52,264 nt of DNA from an uncultured Gammaproteobacteria bacterium (GCA_902826485.1 CADEEZ010000007.1:1-52264); one strand, 5' to 3'; shown: positions 1 through 9,235, counted from the stretch's first letter. Notes: generated by a model from the sequence alone, not told the origin. A program made the numbers and translations.

Positions 1-227
1 TACCGTGGAATAAAAAAGGGTTAGTACATAATGACAAAGAAGGCGTATTTGATCAGAACACCCAACAAAGTGAAACCACTTTAATTCAATCAGCTTCTCA
101 AATGCCCGAACCCCCTGTGGCACCTGCCAAGAAAAAGAAAAAAAAGACCCTTTTTAATTTTATGCAAGAAAGTGAACCAGAAGAGATACCCGAAAAAAAA
201 ACAAAGAAAACAGAATCTAAAAAGTAA
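1..227 (+). CDS. 3' end of an unknown Lys-rich protein (partial)
   Basis: One frame is open from the left edge to a TAA at 225-227, giving about 74 residues; the start lies outside the window. The visible tail is hydrophilic and probably disordered, with a run of six lysines near its middle (PAKKKKKKTLF), a Glu/Pro stretch, and a Lys-rich end (EKKTKKTESKK). There is no domain to recognise. Composition resembles other disordered, basic-patch proteins in this window, so a secreted effector tail is possible but only inferred. The next gene is convergent and ends 26 bp away. Confidence 0.55.
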   Translation, partial: PWNKKGLVHNDKEGVFDQNTQQSETTLIQSASQMPEPPVAPAKKKKKKTLFNFMQESEPEEIPEKKTKKTESKK

Positions 228-253
228 TCGAGATTAATTAAAATTTTTACACG

Positions 254-1006
254 TTAAGAACCCCGTTTTATTATATTGCTCTTAGGTTTTACTTCTTGAG
301 TCAATGTCTTCTTATTCTCCTGTTCTGCTGCATTTTCTTTTGCAGCTATACCACTAAAATGTAGCGTCATTGTTTTGGGGCGTTCTAACGCCTTCAGGTT
401 TTCGGCTTCTTTTTTTTCAAGCGCCTGTTTTTGTATTATACCACCTACCGCCTTAGAAAAATCTGGATATTTTGCGCGAATAAGTGTTATATCATTTCCA
501 TTAACCGCAACATTTGCTACTTCTGGGATCTTCAATAAGTTAATAGCTAAAGCCTCATTTTTAATAGATAAAGCTGTAATAAGAAGTTTTTCAGTCGCCA
601 AAGCATCGATTTTTAGTGAATCTTGAATCTTTGGGGAATCTAATAAATTATTAACAACAACGTCAGAATTTTTCGACAATATCGCGGCACGAAGAAATTC
701 ATGATCATTAGCTGAAAGCATCTCCATCGAAATATGCTTTAGTATTTTATAATTAGGCATCCTGTCAGGAACATCTGGTTTTATAATTTTAAAAAGCTCC
801 TTTTTTAAAATATCATCACTGTTCTTTTTTACTTCTTTTATTTCCATTAATGCATCAATCGCAACATTGTTTCCTGCGCTAAGGGCAATTTTAAGCGCTT
901 CATTGTCATTTTTGGCGGCTTCATTTTTTTTTAACAAAATCTTAAAGTCCTCGGTATCTATCGCCATTTTACATTCCTCAAGAAACTCTTCTCTTTTAGT
1001 ACTCAC
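254..1006 (-). CDS. Hypothetical helical-repeat protein
   Basis: A 250-residue protein without signal peptide or membrane segment. Three segments (about residues 35-60, 103-128 and 140-165) share a pattern of two short amphipathic helices with conserved Ala/Leu positions (for example EALKIALSAGNNVAIDALM and LLITALSIKNEALAINLL), resembling degenerate ankyrin-type units. The last 50 residues are charged and basic, ending IIKRGS. The start is GTG at 1004-1006, chosen because a strong GGAGGAGG ribosome site sits 6-7 bases upstream (1013-1020). No enzyme motif is visible. A host-directed scaffold or effector is plausible from the neighbourhood, but the function is unknown. Confidence 0.7.
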   Translation of the reverse strand: MSTKREEFLEECKMAIDTEDFKILLKKNEAAKNDNEALKIALSAGNNVAIDALMEIKEVKKNSDDILKKELFKIIKPDVPDRMPNYKILKHISMEMLSANDHEFLRAAILSKNSDVVVNNLLDSPKIQDSLKIDALATEKLLITALSIKNEALAINLLKIPEVANVAVNGNDITLIRAKYPDFSKAVGGIIQKQALEKKEAENLKALERPKTMTLHFSGIAAKENAAEQENKKTLTQEVKPKSNIIKRGS

Positions 1007-1140
1007 TGCAATCCTCCTCCCACATACAATTCATTCATTGCGGAAATCTGACTCTATATTAAGCAATAAAGTTCAAATAGTTTGTGGGTTTTGACCCATG
1101 AGCAATTAGGTGTTTGATGAGTCTGATTCAGAATTAAGTC

Positions 1141-2364
1141 TTATTTATTCCCTATCCCTATTTTAGATATGATGATGGGATTTTCAAAATGGTTTTCTAA
1201 AATGGGAAGAATATATGGCGTGTTGCTTGCCACTTTCTCAGCTTCGTTACTAAAAGTTACTGCCGGTTGTCCCACATTTTCTATTTTTAAAGATTCACTT
1301 ATTGTTATTTTATTTAATTCTTGCGTTAATCTTTCAAGTGGTTCTAAAATCATCTTAGCTGCCATTCTTTCAAATAATGCTTTTGTCGAATTAAGATAAG
1401 TGGGATCTAATCCTATTTTTTCAGCTACTTCAATTGATTTTTTTATGGTTTCTAAAGTGTCTGGTCTTATTTCTGCAGAAGATTTAAGGGCGGCAACAAG
1501 GGTCTGAAGTTCTATAAACTCCATTGAATTTTTGTCAGTAACTTTATCAAGAAGATCTTCAATCAATATCCCCATTGAAAACATTTCAGTTTTAGTGGTA
1601 TAAGTTCTGCCCACTTTAATGATTTTATCAGGATCCAACTCGGGGGCTAAAGCGCCTTGAGGACCTAAAATAGTGACATCTTTTTTTTCAAGCCCTTTAT
1701 TCGCATTCCCTAAATCAATCAGCGTACATTTCTTTTCTTTTTCATCCCATTTAAGATTACCTGGGTTAATATCAAGATGTAAATATCCTTTATCATGAAA
1801 TTCAGCCAACGCTTCTATGGCTTTAACAATCAATAACCCTGTTTTTTTAGAATTTAAATTATTTATATCTTTATAATCGATACCATGAACATAAGGAAAT
1901 ATAGAAATAATTGTTTTTTGCTTACTCTCTTTGTTTAACATGTTTAATTGACCGGCTAATTTTCCCAATCCTTGTAAATTTTCTTTTTCTTTATTAAAAT
2001 ATCGTTCTTTAGTCTTTCCTTCACTGCCTCTAGGAGAAAAAATACATTCTTTGGCCGCCATAAAAGCACCATCATCGATATTTTGTGCCAATTTAACTTC
2101 ACCAAATTTGCCTTCTCCAAGGGGTTTGTTGATAATAAAAGCATCCCCCTCTTCCGTTAAATAAACCTTTTTATCTTCTCCCCATTCTAAAATCGAGTTT
2201 TTACTATTGTTATACTTTCTTTTTTCATTTATGAACTTAAGCTCATCTTCAGAGACTAGCAGCAAACACCCATTTTGATGTAAGAATAAATCTTTGGATT
2301 CAAGCTGAAGCGGTAATCGTATTCCAATGGATTTTGGCTCACACTCAATATTGATATTATCCAT
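1141..2364 (-). CDS. Eukaryotic-like Ser/Thr protein kinase
   Basis: A 407-residue protein with a recognisable protein-kinase fold: glycine loop LGEGKFGEV (82-90), ATP-anchoring Lys105 in MAAKE, catalytic loop HLDINPGN (196-203, Asp198 and Asn203), metal-binding DLG (217-219) in place of DFG, and an APE-like ALAPEL (239-243). The key residues are present, so it should be active. The first 80 residues are a separate unknown N-terminal region, and about 150 residues follow the kinase core. An upstream in-frame extension to 2478 exists, but ATG 2364 is preferred because GGGGAG (2371-2376) lies six bases upstream and the extension would run through a hairpin. There is no membrane anchor, unlike PknB-type kinases. 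Phosphorylation of host proteins after secretion is an inference. Confidence 0.85.
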   Translation of the reverse strand: MDNINIECEPKSIGIRLPLQLESKDLFLHQNGCLLLVSEDELKFINEKRKYNNSKNSILEWGEDKKVYLTEEGDAFIINKPLGEGKFGEVKLAQNIDDGAFMAAKECIFSPRGSEGKTKERYFNKEKENLQGLGKLAGQLNMLNKESKQKTIISIFPYVHGIDYKDINNLNSKKTGLLIVKAIEALAEFHDKGYLHLDINPGNLKWDEKEKKCTLIDLGNANKGLEKKDVTILGPQGALAPELDPDKIIKVGRTYTTKTEMFSMGILIEDLLDKVTDKNSMEFIELQTLVAALKSSAEIRPDTLETIKKSIEVAEKIGLDPTYLNSTKALFERMAAKMILEPLERLTQELNKITISESLKIENVGQPAVTFSNEAEKVASNTPYILPILENHFENPIIISKIGIGNK

Positions 2365-2472
2365 GTGTAACTCCCCATATTCGCTATTGGTCGGGAGACG
2401 CGTAAGTAATAGTACAAGTATAGCGTAAACGCTTATCGGAATTTTTGTGGGGAAAAAAAGAAATATCGGTAG

Positions 2473-2499
2473 GGGCATACCTTGCGTATGCCCTTTTTT
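2473..2499 (+). terminator. Hairpin plus T-tract with no plus-strand gene upstream
   Basis: GGGCATAC (2473-2480) and GTATGCCC (2486-2493) form a perfect 8-bp stem with a 5-base loop, followed at once by six T on the plus strand. This is a textbook intrinsic terminator for plus-strand transcription, yet both flanking genes run on the minus strand. It may end an unannotated small RNA, or be a copy of a dispersed palindromic repeat. Confidence 0.55.
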
Positions 2500-2518
2500 C
2501 TAAATTAAATAAATAAAC

Positions 2519-3253
2519 TTAATTTAACTTATCTTCGACTTTTTTGAGTGACTCAGCAATTTCAGTTAAACGGCCTCTGTCTGCCGCGACTCTGTCTTTA
2601 CGTGGCTCAAAACTTTGTGCCGTTAATAAAAACTTTTTGGCTTGGGCATATTCGCCTTGGTCACGTAAAAAATCGCCATAATAATAATTATTGTCGATGC
2701 TTTGTGGCCCAATTTGCAAAGCGGTTTCTAAATATCTTTTGGCTTTGTCTTTATCACCAAAAGCAACAGGCCAGCCTGGTATGCGATAATAAATTGCGCC
2801 TAATACGCCATGTGCTAAGCCCATATCGAGATTAGGGTTAATGCTGATGGATTTTTCTAGGAGCGCTCTGGCTTCTTTAACAAAAGGCAAAGCACCCATA
2901 CCGCCCTTAGTGGCTGCGTAGGTGCTCAAAATTGTGCCATGCCATAGCGCAACAGAAGCATCATTAGGGTGTTCTGCCGATAATTTTTCTGCTTTTTTAA
3001 TCAACGCTTCAAAGGCAGGAAGCTGTTCACTTTTTGACATACCATATTTAATTTGTGCCCACTCATCACGCAGTGATCTTACTCCCTGCTGCGTGCCTTC
3101 AGCTCGCCCACTTTGATCGCCTTTAGCCGCAAGCGTCAACGCTTGGCCTTGATCATGAATCGTGCTGTTTTTAGCAATTACAACTTGGCTCACCAAGCTA
3201 GCTGATAACACAAGTCCAACTAACACCGTTTTTTTTGCTATATGCTTAATCAT
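2519..3253 (-). CDS. Exported TPR protein (TatT-like)
   Basis: A 244-residue protein with an N-terminal signal sequence (basic start, hydrophobic VLVGLVLSASLVSQVVIA, cleavage near residue 27) followed by helical TPR-like repeats. Recognisable pieces are KAEKLSAEHPNDASVALWHG, an ALLEKSISINPNLDMGLA unit, AKRYLETALQIGPQSIDNNY and AQAKKFLLTAQSFEP. The large central repeat with a GALPFVKEAR segment resembles the TatT/TRAP-associated TPR family, so a periplasmic scaffold or ligand-binding role is likely. ATG 3253 follows an AGGGAAAAG ribosome site. It is divergent from the serine-biosynthesis fusion; the 139-bp gap should hold both promoters. Substrate unknown. Confidence 0.75.
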   Translation of the reverse strand: MIKHIAKKTVLVGLVLSASLVSQVVIAKNSTIHDQGQALTLAAKGDQSGRAEGTQQGVRSLRDEWAQIKYGMSKSEQLPAFEALIKKAEKLSAEHPNDASVALWHGTILSTYAATKGGMGALPFVKEARALLEKSISINPNLDMGLAHGVLGAIYYRIPGWPVAFGDKDKAKRYLETALQIGPQSIDNNYYYGDFLRDQGEYAQAKKFLLTAQSFEPRKDRVAADRGRLTEIAESLKKVEDKLN

Positions 3254-3392
3254 ATCTTTTCCCTAAAATATTTTTTTAAAGTTTTTTTACCAAACGAGAA
3301 TATAATGAAATTCTAGCTAAGGCAATTTGCTAAGTCTATTTATAGTACGGTATGATGCTAAGATTAATTAAAATTTGTTTTAGGTAAGATGA

Positions 3393-5285
3393 ATGGCTGT
3401 AAACATACCCAATTTTATTTTTGATTTTGATAGCACGCTGGTTCCTTTTGAAACCCTGGATGAGCTAGCCAAAATTTCTACCCTTCAACAGCCTAATAGC
3501 GAAGCCATTATTCAAGAAATTCATGCTTTAACTCAACAAGCGATGGAAGGTAGCTTATCTTTCCATGAAAGCTTAAAACTCCGGTTAGCCATATTAAAAC
3601 CCACTCGTGCGCACTTAGCCCAATTAAGTGCTCAATTTTTGCAGCACATCACCCCTTCCATTTTACGAAATAAAAAATTCTTTCAAGAGTTTGCTGACAA
3701 TATTTATATTATTTCAGGTGGCTTTATCGAGGTTATTCATCCTGTGGCTAAGTCCTTAGGCATTCCTTTATCCCATTGTTATGCCAACCGATTTATCTAT
3801 GATTATGAAGGCGCGATTATTGGGATAGACGACAAAAATCTACTTGCACACGATCAAGGTAAAGCAAATCAACTTAAACAATTAAAATTGGCCCAACGTG
3901 CCATCGTGATTGGGGATGGCTTTACCGACTATGAAATGAAGGCCCTTGGCATGGCAGATAGCTTTTTTTGTTTTACAGAAGTCGTGAAACGTGAAAAAGT
4001 GATTCAATATGCGGATGTTGTTCTGCCCAATTTAGATGATTTATTTGAGTTATGTGCCTTATCTTATACGCCACCTAAAGTGATCACCAAAAAAGCCCTC
4101 TTGCTAGAAAATATTCACCCTTATGCTAAAAACATGCTCGAAGCCGAAGGGTTTACCGTTGAGTCTATTAAAACCTCTTTGTCCGAAGATATTTTACAAA
4201 CCAAACTAAAAGATGTGTCGGTTTTAGGCATTCGCTCTAAAACCAAAATTTCGGCTAATTTAATTAAGCAAGCGCCTCAATTAGAAGCCATTGGCGCTTT
4301 TTGCATAGGCACAAACCAGATTGATTTAGCCGCTTGCAAATCGCAAGCCATTGCCGTGTTCAATGCGCCGTTTAGTAACACGCGCAGCGTGGTAGAGCTT
4401 GCGATGGGTGAAATTATTATGTTGCTCCGCAAAGTGATAGACGCCAATCTTCAATTACACCAAGGCAATTGGCAAAAAAAGGCAGATAATTGCTTTGAAG
4501 TGCGTGGCAAAACGCTCGGCATTATTGGGTATGGTAAAATTGGTTCACAGCTCTCTGTGCTTGCCGAAGCGCACGGCATGCACGTATGTTACTACGATAT
4601 AGAAGACAAATTGCCTTTAGGCAATGCAAAACCGATAGAAACCTTAGAAAAGCTTCTTAAACAAGCTGATATTATCAGTATTCATGTTGATGGCAGAAAA
4701 GAAAACCAAAATTTAATCCATGCGGGCAACATTCGACAGATTAAAACAGGGGCATATTTAATTAATTTGGCGCGTGGTCATATTGTTGAGATTGCTGCTT
4801 TGGCAACAGCCCTAAAATCGGGACATCTTCGCGGTGCGGCTGTTGATGTGTTTCCAGAAGAACCCGATGAAAATGGACCTAATTACGTTACAGCACTTCA
4901 AGGCCTACCCAATGTGATATTGACGCCCCATATTGGCGGAAGCACCTTAGAAGCGCAGGAAAATATCGGCGAATTTGTGGCCAGCAGATTAAAAGAATAT
5001 ACCGAGCGAGGCTCAACCCTCCATTCGGTTAATTTCCCTCAATTACAGTTACCTAGTATTTCTGGCTGCCACCGTGTTATTCACATCCATAAAAACACAC
5101 CAGGTATATTGGCTCAAATCAATGCGATTTTTGCACAGCATGCCGTGAATATCGAAGGGCAATATTTAAAAACAGATGAAACCATCGGCTATGTGATTAC
5201 CGATGTGAAACAAGATTACGATGGCGATATTTTGACAACTTTAGAAAATATTAAACATACTTTAAAAGTGAAAATTCTTTATTGA
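3393..5285 (+). CDS. Fused phosphoserine phosphatase / D-3-phosphoglycerate dehydrogenase
   Basis: A 630-residue two-enzyme protein for cytosolic serine synthesis. Residues 1-220 are a HAD phosphatase of the SerB type: DFDST (nucleophile Asp11, Asp13), Ser108 in IISGG, Lys157 in DQGKAN, and GDGFTD (174-179). Residues 228-550 are SerA: Rossmann motif GYGKIG (379-384) with Asp402 as NAD-selecting acid, and catalytic Arg461 (NLARG), Glu490 (FPEEP) and His513 (TPHIGG). Residues 560-630 form an ACT domain, the usual serine-feedback site. The first and third steps of the pathway are thus fused; the middle enzyme, SerC, is not in the window. ATG 3393 follows AGGT at 3382-3385. Both halves keep their catalytic residues, so both are probably active. 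Confidence 0.92.
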   Translation: MAVNIPNFIFDFDSTLVPFETLDELAKISTLQQPNSEAIIQEIHALTQQAMEGSLSFHESLKLRLAILKPTRAHLAQLSAQFLQHITPSILRNKKFFQEFADNIYIISGGFIEVIHPVAKSLGIPLSHCYANRFIYDYEGAIIGIDDKNLLAHDQGKANQLKQLKLAQRAIVIGDGFTDYEMKALGMADSFFCFTEVVKREKVIQYADVVLPNLDDLFELCALSYTPPKVITKKALLLENIHPYAKNMLEAEGFTVESIKTSLSEDILQTKLKDVSVLGIRSKTKISANLIKQAPQLEAIGAFCIGTNQIDLAACKSQAIAVFNAPFSNTRSVVELAMGEIIMLLRKVIDANLQLHQGNWQKKADNCFEVRGKTLGIIGYGKIGSQLSVLAEAHGMHVCYYDIEDKLPLGNAKPIETLEKLLKQADIISIHVDGRKENQNLIHAGNIRQIKTGAYLINLARGHIVEIAALATALKSGHLRGAAVDVFPEEPDENGPNYVTALQGLPNVILTPHIGGSTLEAQENIGEFVASRLKEYTERGSTLHSVNFPQLQLPSISGCHRVIHIHKNTPGILAQINAIFAQHAVNIEGQYLKTDETIGYVITDVKQDYDGDILTTLENIKHTLKVKILY

Positions 5286-5449
5286 AAAAATGTCAAGTAG
5301 TTAACTTATACCGTTAATCGGAAAAACTTACCCACTGGTCTAAGGCAAATGTTAACCAGTTTAGTTGTATGTTATTTATCCACTAATCTTAATGAAAGCT
5401 TTTGTTAGTTATTTATATATTTCACAACGTAGTAAAAAAGGTAGTAAAC

Positions 5450-6451
5450 ATGAAAACGGAACAAGGTTCAAAAAGTCTTTTGGAATCAAAAGATTTTCAA
5501 TCTGCGTTAAAAAAATTATTTCAACATTTTAATCAATTATCAGAAAAAACCATCAATCCGCTTTTAACGGGTATTTTTATGTTGGGGGTTGCTTCCACCT
5601 TTTTTGAACCCGGCATGGTGGCTTATTTAACCATGGTTTATGGTGCGAGTAACGGCATAGCCTATGCGATTGCTAAAAGCCAAAGTGCAAAAAATCTGCC
5701 TGCTTGGTTTTTTCCTGCCGTTGGGGTATCTAGCGCACTGGTTTATGGTATGGCAGGCATTCCAGGTATTATCTTAGCAGCGGGTTTATCCGGAGGCTGG
5801 TATTTGCATACGCATTTTCAGGATAAAATTCAACAATTTAAAGTTGATTTTGAAGCATTTTCTGAAAGATTGAAAGCAAACCCTGTCAGCGAAGGCGTGA
5901 ACTTCTCATTTAGAGCTGTGCAGTTTGTATCTAATTTTATTCTCCACATGGAAGAACCCCCTATTGCTGCTCAAAACAACGAGCCTCAAAATCTAGAAGA
6001 GCCGCAACTAGAAGAAGTGCTAGAGGAACAGCCCAATGCTTCAAATGACAATGAACAGCAAGCTGTTGTAACGCAAGAAAATAATGATGAACAGAAACAG
6101 ATCTCTGATTTACAGAAAAAATTAGAAGAACCTGCTATGCAAATTCATGAGCCTGCAGTAATGGCACCTGAACAATCAGAACTTCAAAAACCAAGCCCTG
6201 TCTTATTTTCGCAGGCTGCCACAACACAATCGACTGCCTCTGTTGTCAAACAACCTGTTGTGCCCAAAATTACCAAACCAAAAACAGATGACGTTAAGGT
6301 ATTTGGGAAAACCGTGCTTGAATTAGAAAGACGCACCGTTGCTATTGATAATTCTTGGACAGGCTTGGCTAAGGCATTTATTTACAGCATGGATCCCAGA
6401 GTGGATTTAGTAAATGAAGCTGCTAAGAATAATCGTCCTGGGATGAAATAA
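5450..6451 (+). CDS. Hypothetical membrane protein with long acidic tail
   Basis: A 333-residue protein from ATG 5450, where a Met-Lys-Thr start follows AAAAGGTAG; an in-frame start at 5402 would add a poorly supported 16-residue extension. Residues 40-115 contain about three to four hydrophobic segments (around LLTGIFMLGVASTFF, GMVAYLTMVYGASNGIAYAI, VGVSSALVYGMAGIPGIIL). The rest is a long Glu/Gln/Pro-rich region of low complexity, likely disordered, ending in a more ordered segment with LVNEAAKNNRPGMK. No family is recognised. A hydrophobic hairpin plus acidic tail is seen in secreted proteins of intracellular bacteria that insert into host membranes; that comparison is inference only. Confidence 0.7.
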   Translation: MKTEQGSKSLLESKDFQSALKKLFQHFNQLSEKTINPLLTGIFMLGVASTFFEPGMVAYLTMVYGASNGIAYAIAKSQSAKNLPAWFFPAVGVSSALVYGMAGIPGIILAAGLSGGWYLHTHFQDKIQQFKVDFEAFSERLKANPVSEGVNFSFRAVQFVSNFILHMEEPPIAAQNNEPQNLEEPQLEEVLEEQPNASNDNEQQAVVTQENNDEQKQISDLQKKLEEPAMQIHEPAVMAPEQSELQKPSPVLFSQAATTQSTASVVKQPVVPKITKPKTDDVKVFGKTVLELERRTVAIDNSWTGLAKAFIYSMDPRVDLVNEAAKNNRPGMK

Positions 6452-6467
6452 TTATTTCGAACTAAAT

Positions 6468-6516
6468 CCCCCCGCTCGCTGAAAGCTTGCGGGGGAAGGC
6501 TGGCATAACAGCCTTC
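6468..6516. terminator. Two adjacent hairpins between convergent genes
   Basis: CCCCCGC (6469-6475) pairs with GCGGGGG (6489-6495), and right after it GAAGGCTG (6495-6502) pairs with CAGCCTTC (6509-6516). The second stem overlaps the end of argS. They separate the convergent membrane-protein gene and argS. There is no strong T-tract, so termination is inferred from position and stem strength. The second hairpin could also be a dispersed palindromic element. Confidence 0.45.
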
Positions 6517-8290
6517 ACATCTTCTCAACCGTCTTTAATCCCAACAACCCCATGCCTAATTTTAATACTTTGGCAGTCAGTTCAGATAAGCTTAATCTAG
6601 ACGCTTGTTCCTCAGAGCCAATAATCCGACAATCTCTGAAAAATTGATTAAAATGATTAGCTAGCTCAAATAAATACTCACATAGTCTATTGGGGAATAA
6701 ATCATCCGCCACTTCCGTGATCATTTCTGGGAAACGCAATAAATGTACGGCCAGGTTAAATTCCATCGGATGTTCTAGCGTGATTTTAGCTAAATCTTGA
6801 TTTTGAGCATTTAGTTCTATATTTGATAATTTACGCTTAATGCCTGCTGTTCGAACATAAGCATAAATCAGAAAAGCGGCCGTATTACCATCTAGCTTTA
6901 ACATTTTATCGTATTCAAACACGTAATCTTGAATACGGTTACCAGACAAATCAGCATATTTAATGGCACTGATCCCAATGGTTTTAGCGGTATGTTCTAA
7001 TTCAGATTCCGTAAATATTTGTTCTATTTTATTTCTTTCTAATAAAATATTTTTAGCCCGAACAACCCCTTCAGCTAATAAATCCATCAGCTTTTCGGTA
7101 TCACCTGAGCGTGTTTTGTATTTTTTACCATCTGGCCCCAACACCAGCCCAAAAGGGACGTGATCTAATCTAATATTATCATTCACGTACCCTACTTTTT
7201 TTGCCGCGGCAAATAACATAGCAAAATGCGTTGATTGACCAGAATCTGTGACATAAATTAATCGATTGGCTTTTTCGGTTTGAACCCGATGTTTGACTGC
7301 CGCCATATCAGTCGTATCGTAGTTATAGCCGCCATCTGATTTTTGTAGCATCATAGGCAAAGGCTCACCTTCTCGATTTTTAAAGCCATCAAGAAAAATA
7401 CATTTGGCCCCTTCGTTCACCGTGACAAAACCACCTGTGGTGAGATCTTGAACGATACCTGCCAACATGGGGTTATAAAAACTTTCCCCTCTGTCGATTA
7501 ATTTTACGTCTAGGTAATCATAAATCTGATGGTACGCTTTTTGAGAGATATCACAAATCATTTGCCAAATTTTGATGGCACCAAATTCACCCGATTGTAA
7601 GGCAACCACTTCTTGTTGAGCCGATTGTTTAAATGCCGGATCTTGATCAAATATTTTTTTAGAAGCTTTATACCAGGACATTAAATGCGACAAATCGGTT
7701 TCTAATTTACCTTCGGCTACTTCAGGCTGATATTGCTTTAAATAAGCAATCAGCATGCCAAATTGCGTACCCCAATCACCAATATGATTTAATCTTAAAA
7801 CATCATGCCCTAAAAATTCGAGGATTCTGGCTAAGGCATCCCCAATTATCGTTGAACGCAAATGCCCCACGTGCATTTCTTTGGCTGTGTTCGGTGCAGA
7901 AAAATCAACCACAATCTTTTGGGGGATTTTTACGGTTGGCACGCCCGCCCTATTATCCCTTAATATTTTATTAATTTCTGAATTAATAAAGTCAGGATTT
8001 AACCAAATGTTGATAAAACCGGGGCCCGCGATTTCAAGCTTTTCGATTTTATTTTCACCATCGAGTTCTTTTACTGCATTCAGAACTTGCGTGGCAATTT
8101 CCCTGGGATTCGCCCCTAAGCGTTTGGTTAATTTCATGGCGCTATTACATTGATAGTGGCCATATTGTGCTGCAGTCGCACGAGTGACCTCCGATTGCCA
8201 ATGAGGCAACACTTCTTGGGAACCCAAACTCGGGTAGGCTTTGATAAAAGCTCGGGTGAGTATTTCTTGAATCGATTCAATCAAAACCAT
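6515..8290 (-). CDS. argS: Arginyl-tRNA synthetase
   Basis: Charges tRNA-Arg with arginine in the cytosol; class I synthetase, about 591 residues from ATG 8290, the usual size. Visible are the ArgS N-terminal tRNA D-loop recognition domain (first 110 residues), the HIGH-type signature HVGHLRST preceded by DFSAPNTAKEMHV, the conserved LNHIGDWGTQFG, the GLVLGPDGKKYKTRSGD segment that replaces KMSKS, and the C-terminal DALR anticodon-binding helices. An in-frame start 15 codons upstream (8335) exists, but ArgS proteins normally begin close to the IQ.IL. helix found at MVLIESIQEIL, so 8290 is preferred. Single gene, convergent with the membrane protein before it. Confidence 0.95.
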   Translation of the reverse strand: MVLIESIQEILTRAFIKAYPSLGSQEVLPHWQSEVTRATAAQYGHYQCNSAMKLTKRLGANPREIATQVLNAVKELDGENKIEKLEIAGPGFINIWLNPDFINSEINKILRDNRAGVPTVKIPQKIVVDFSAPNTAKEMHVGHLRSTIIGDALARILEFLGHDVLRLNHIGDWGTQFGMLIAYLKQYQPEVAEGKLETDLSHLMSWYKASKKIFDQDPAFKQSAQQEVVALQSGEFGAIKIWQMICDISQKAYHQIYDYLDVKLIDRGESFYNPMLAGIVQDLTTGGFVTVNEGAKCIFLDGFKNREGEPLPMMLQKSDGGYNYDTTDMAAVKHRVQTEKANRLIYVTDSGQSTHFAMLFAAAKKVGYVNDNIRLDHVPFGLVLGPDGKKYKTRSGDTEKLMDLLAEGVVRAKNILLERNKIEQIFTESELEHTAKTIGISAIKYADLSGNRIQDYVFEYDKMLKLDGNTAAFLIYAYVRTAGIKRKLSNIELNAQNQDLAKITLEHPMEFNLAVHLLRFPEMITEVADDLFPNRLCEYLFELANHFNQFFRDCRIIGSEEQASRLSLSELTAKVLKLGMGLLGLKTVEKM

Positions 8291-8623
8291 CGTTTTATGC
8301 CTGTATTTTTTTAGATAATTAATTTTATGGGGCATATTTTAACGCGTATTTTAATTCTATACATCTTTATTAACAGTAAAGTTATTTAACTTATTTTTAT
8401 ATTTTTTCTATTAAAATCAATGTTTTATTTTTTAAAAAAATATTTTAACTGATTAAATCAAGGCAAGAGGCATTGTCAAGAGTTGTTATTAGTTGAAATT
8501 TAGTGATAAAATTTCCCCTCAATTTTGTTAGTAAGTGTACACATATAAATAAAATTAAGTTATATAACTTTTTTATTACACTGCTTTATTAAGTCACATT
8601 ATATAAAGAGGAAAATATAAAAG
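8291..8623. promoter_or_regulatory. Divergent intergenic region with two 14-bp palindromes
   Basis: This very A+T-rich gap lies between divergent argS and the glucosaminidase gene. It carries AAGTTATTTAACTT at 8379-8392 and the perfect palindrome AAGTTATATAACTT at 8557-8570, which differ only at a central base. The second lies about 55 bp upstream of the glucosaminidase start, where a repressor or activator could bind. Clear -35/-10 boxes cannot be chosen in such A+T-rich sequence. No reading frame of interest was seen. Confidence 0.35.
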
Positions 8624-9235
8624 ATGAAGCTTCAAGTCTATGGCATTATTCTTGCGTTTTTTATCAGCAATTTGCCTGTTAATACTTTAGCAGCGGCCTC
8701 CACACCAAAAGGCCCCTTTGAGCAAATTCAATTTCAGCCAAAATTAAATCTATTCGAATCAAAAATCGTTCGTTTTCAAACCCCAACAGAATTTGTTGAA
8801 GCACTTTTACCCTTTTCACAAAAAGCGGGTAAAGAATTAGGCATTGATCACAAATTAATTTTGGCACAAGCTGCGCATGAAACCAATTGGGGCAGAAGCA
8901 TTCCTAAGCACAAAGATGGTACCTCTAGTTTTAATATGTTTGGTTTGACTGGACAATCACAATTAGGGAATAGCGTTAAACTTCGTACCAAAGAATTTAA
9001 AGGGAACAAACCTTATCATCGGTTTGCGAGTTTTAGAGCGTATCTCTCTTTTTCAGAATGTTTTTCTGATTATGTCAGAATTTTATCGACCGATAGATAT
9101 CAGAGAAAAATTGGACAAGCCAAAACAGCCCAAGAAGTGGCCAGTGGCATTCAGCGTGCCGGTTTTGCAACCGATCCGCAATATGCACGTAAATTAATGA
9201 AAGCGTATCATCATCCAGCCATTAAAAATGCTTAA
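8624..9235 (+). CDS. Secreted FlgJ-like N-acetylglucosaminidase
   Basis: A 203-residue protein with a signal peptide (hydrophobic to about residue 23, cleavage after TLA/AAA) and one glucosaminidase domain of the FlgJ C-terminal/LytG type, which cleaves peptidoglycan glycan chains in the periplasm. The signature AQAAHETNWG holds the catalytic Glu86; SFNMFGLTG and the YHRFASFRAYLSF segment are also typical. It lacks the N-terminal rod-cap domain of true flagellar FlgJ and no flagellar gene is nearby, so a general wall-remodelling or host-entry role is more likely. The ribosome site AGAGGA precedes ATG 8624. Upstream palindromes suggest regulation. Confidence 0.85.
   Translation: MKLQVYGIILAFFISNLPVNTLAAASTPKGPFEQIQFQPKLNLFESKIVRFQTPTEFVEALLPFSQKAGKELGIDHKLILAQAAHETNWGRSIPKHKDGTSSFNMFGLTGQSQLGNSVKLRTKEFKGNKPYHRFASFRAYLSFSECFSDYVRILSTDRYQRKIGQAKTAQEVASGIQRAGFATDPQYARKLMKAYHHPAIKNA

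Noticed and set aside
2365-2478. N-terminal extension of the kinase to 2478, giving a hydrophobic leader
   Set aside because: The strong GGGGAG site favours ATG 2364 and the extension would run through a promoter-like gap with a hairpin.
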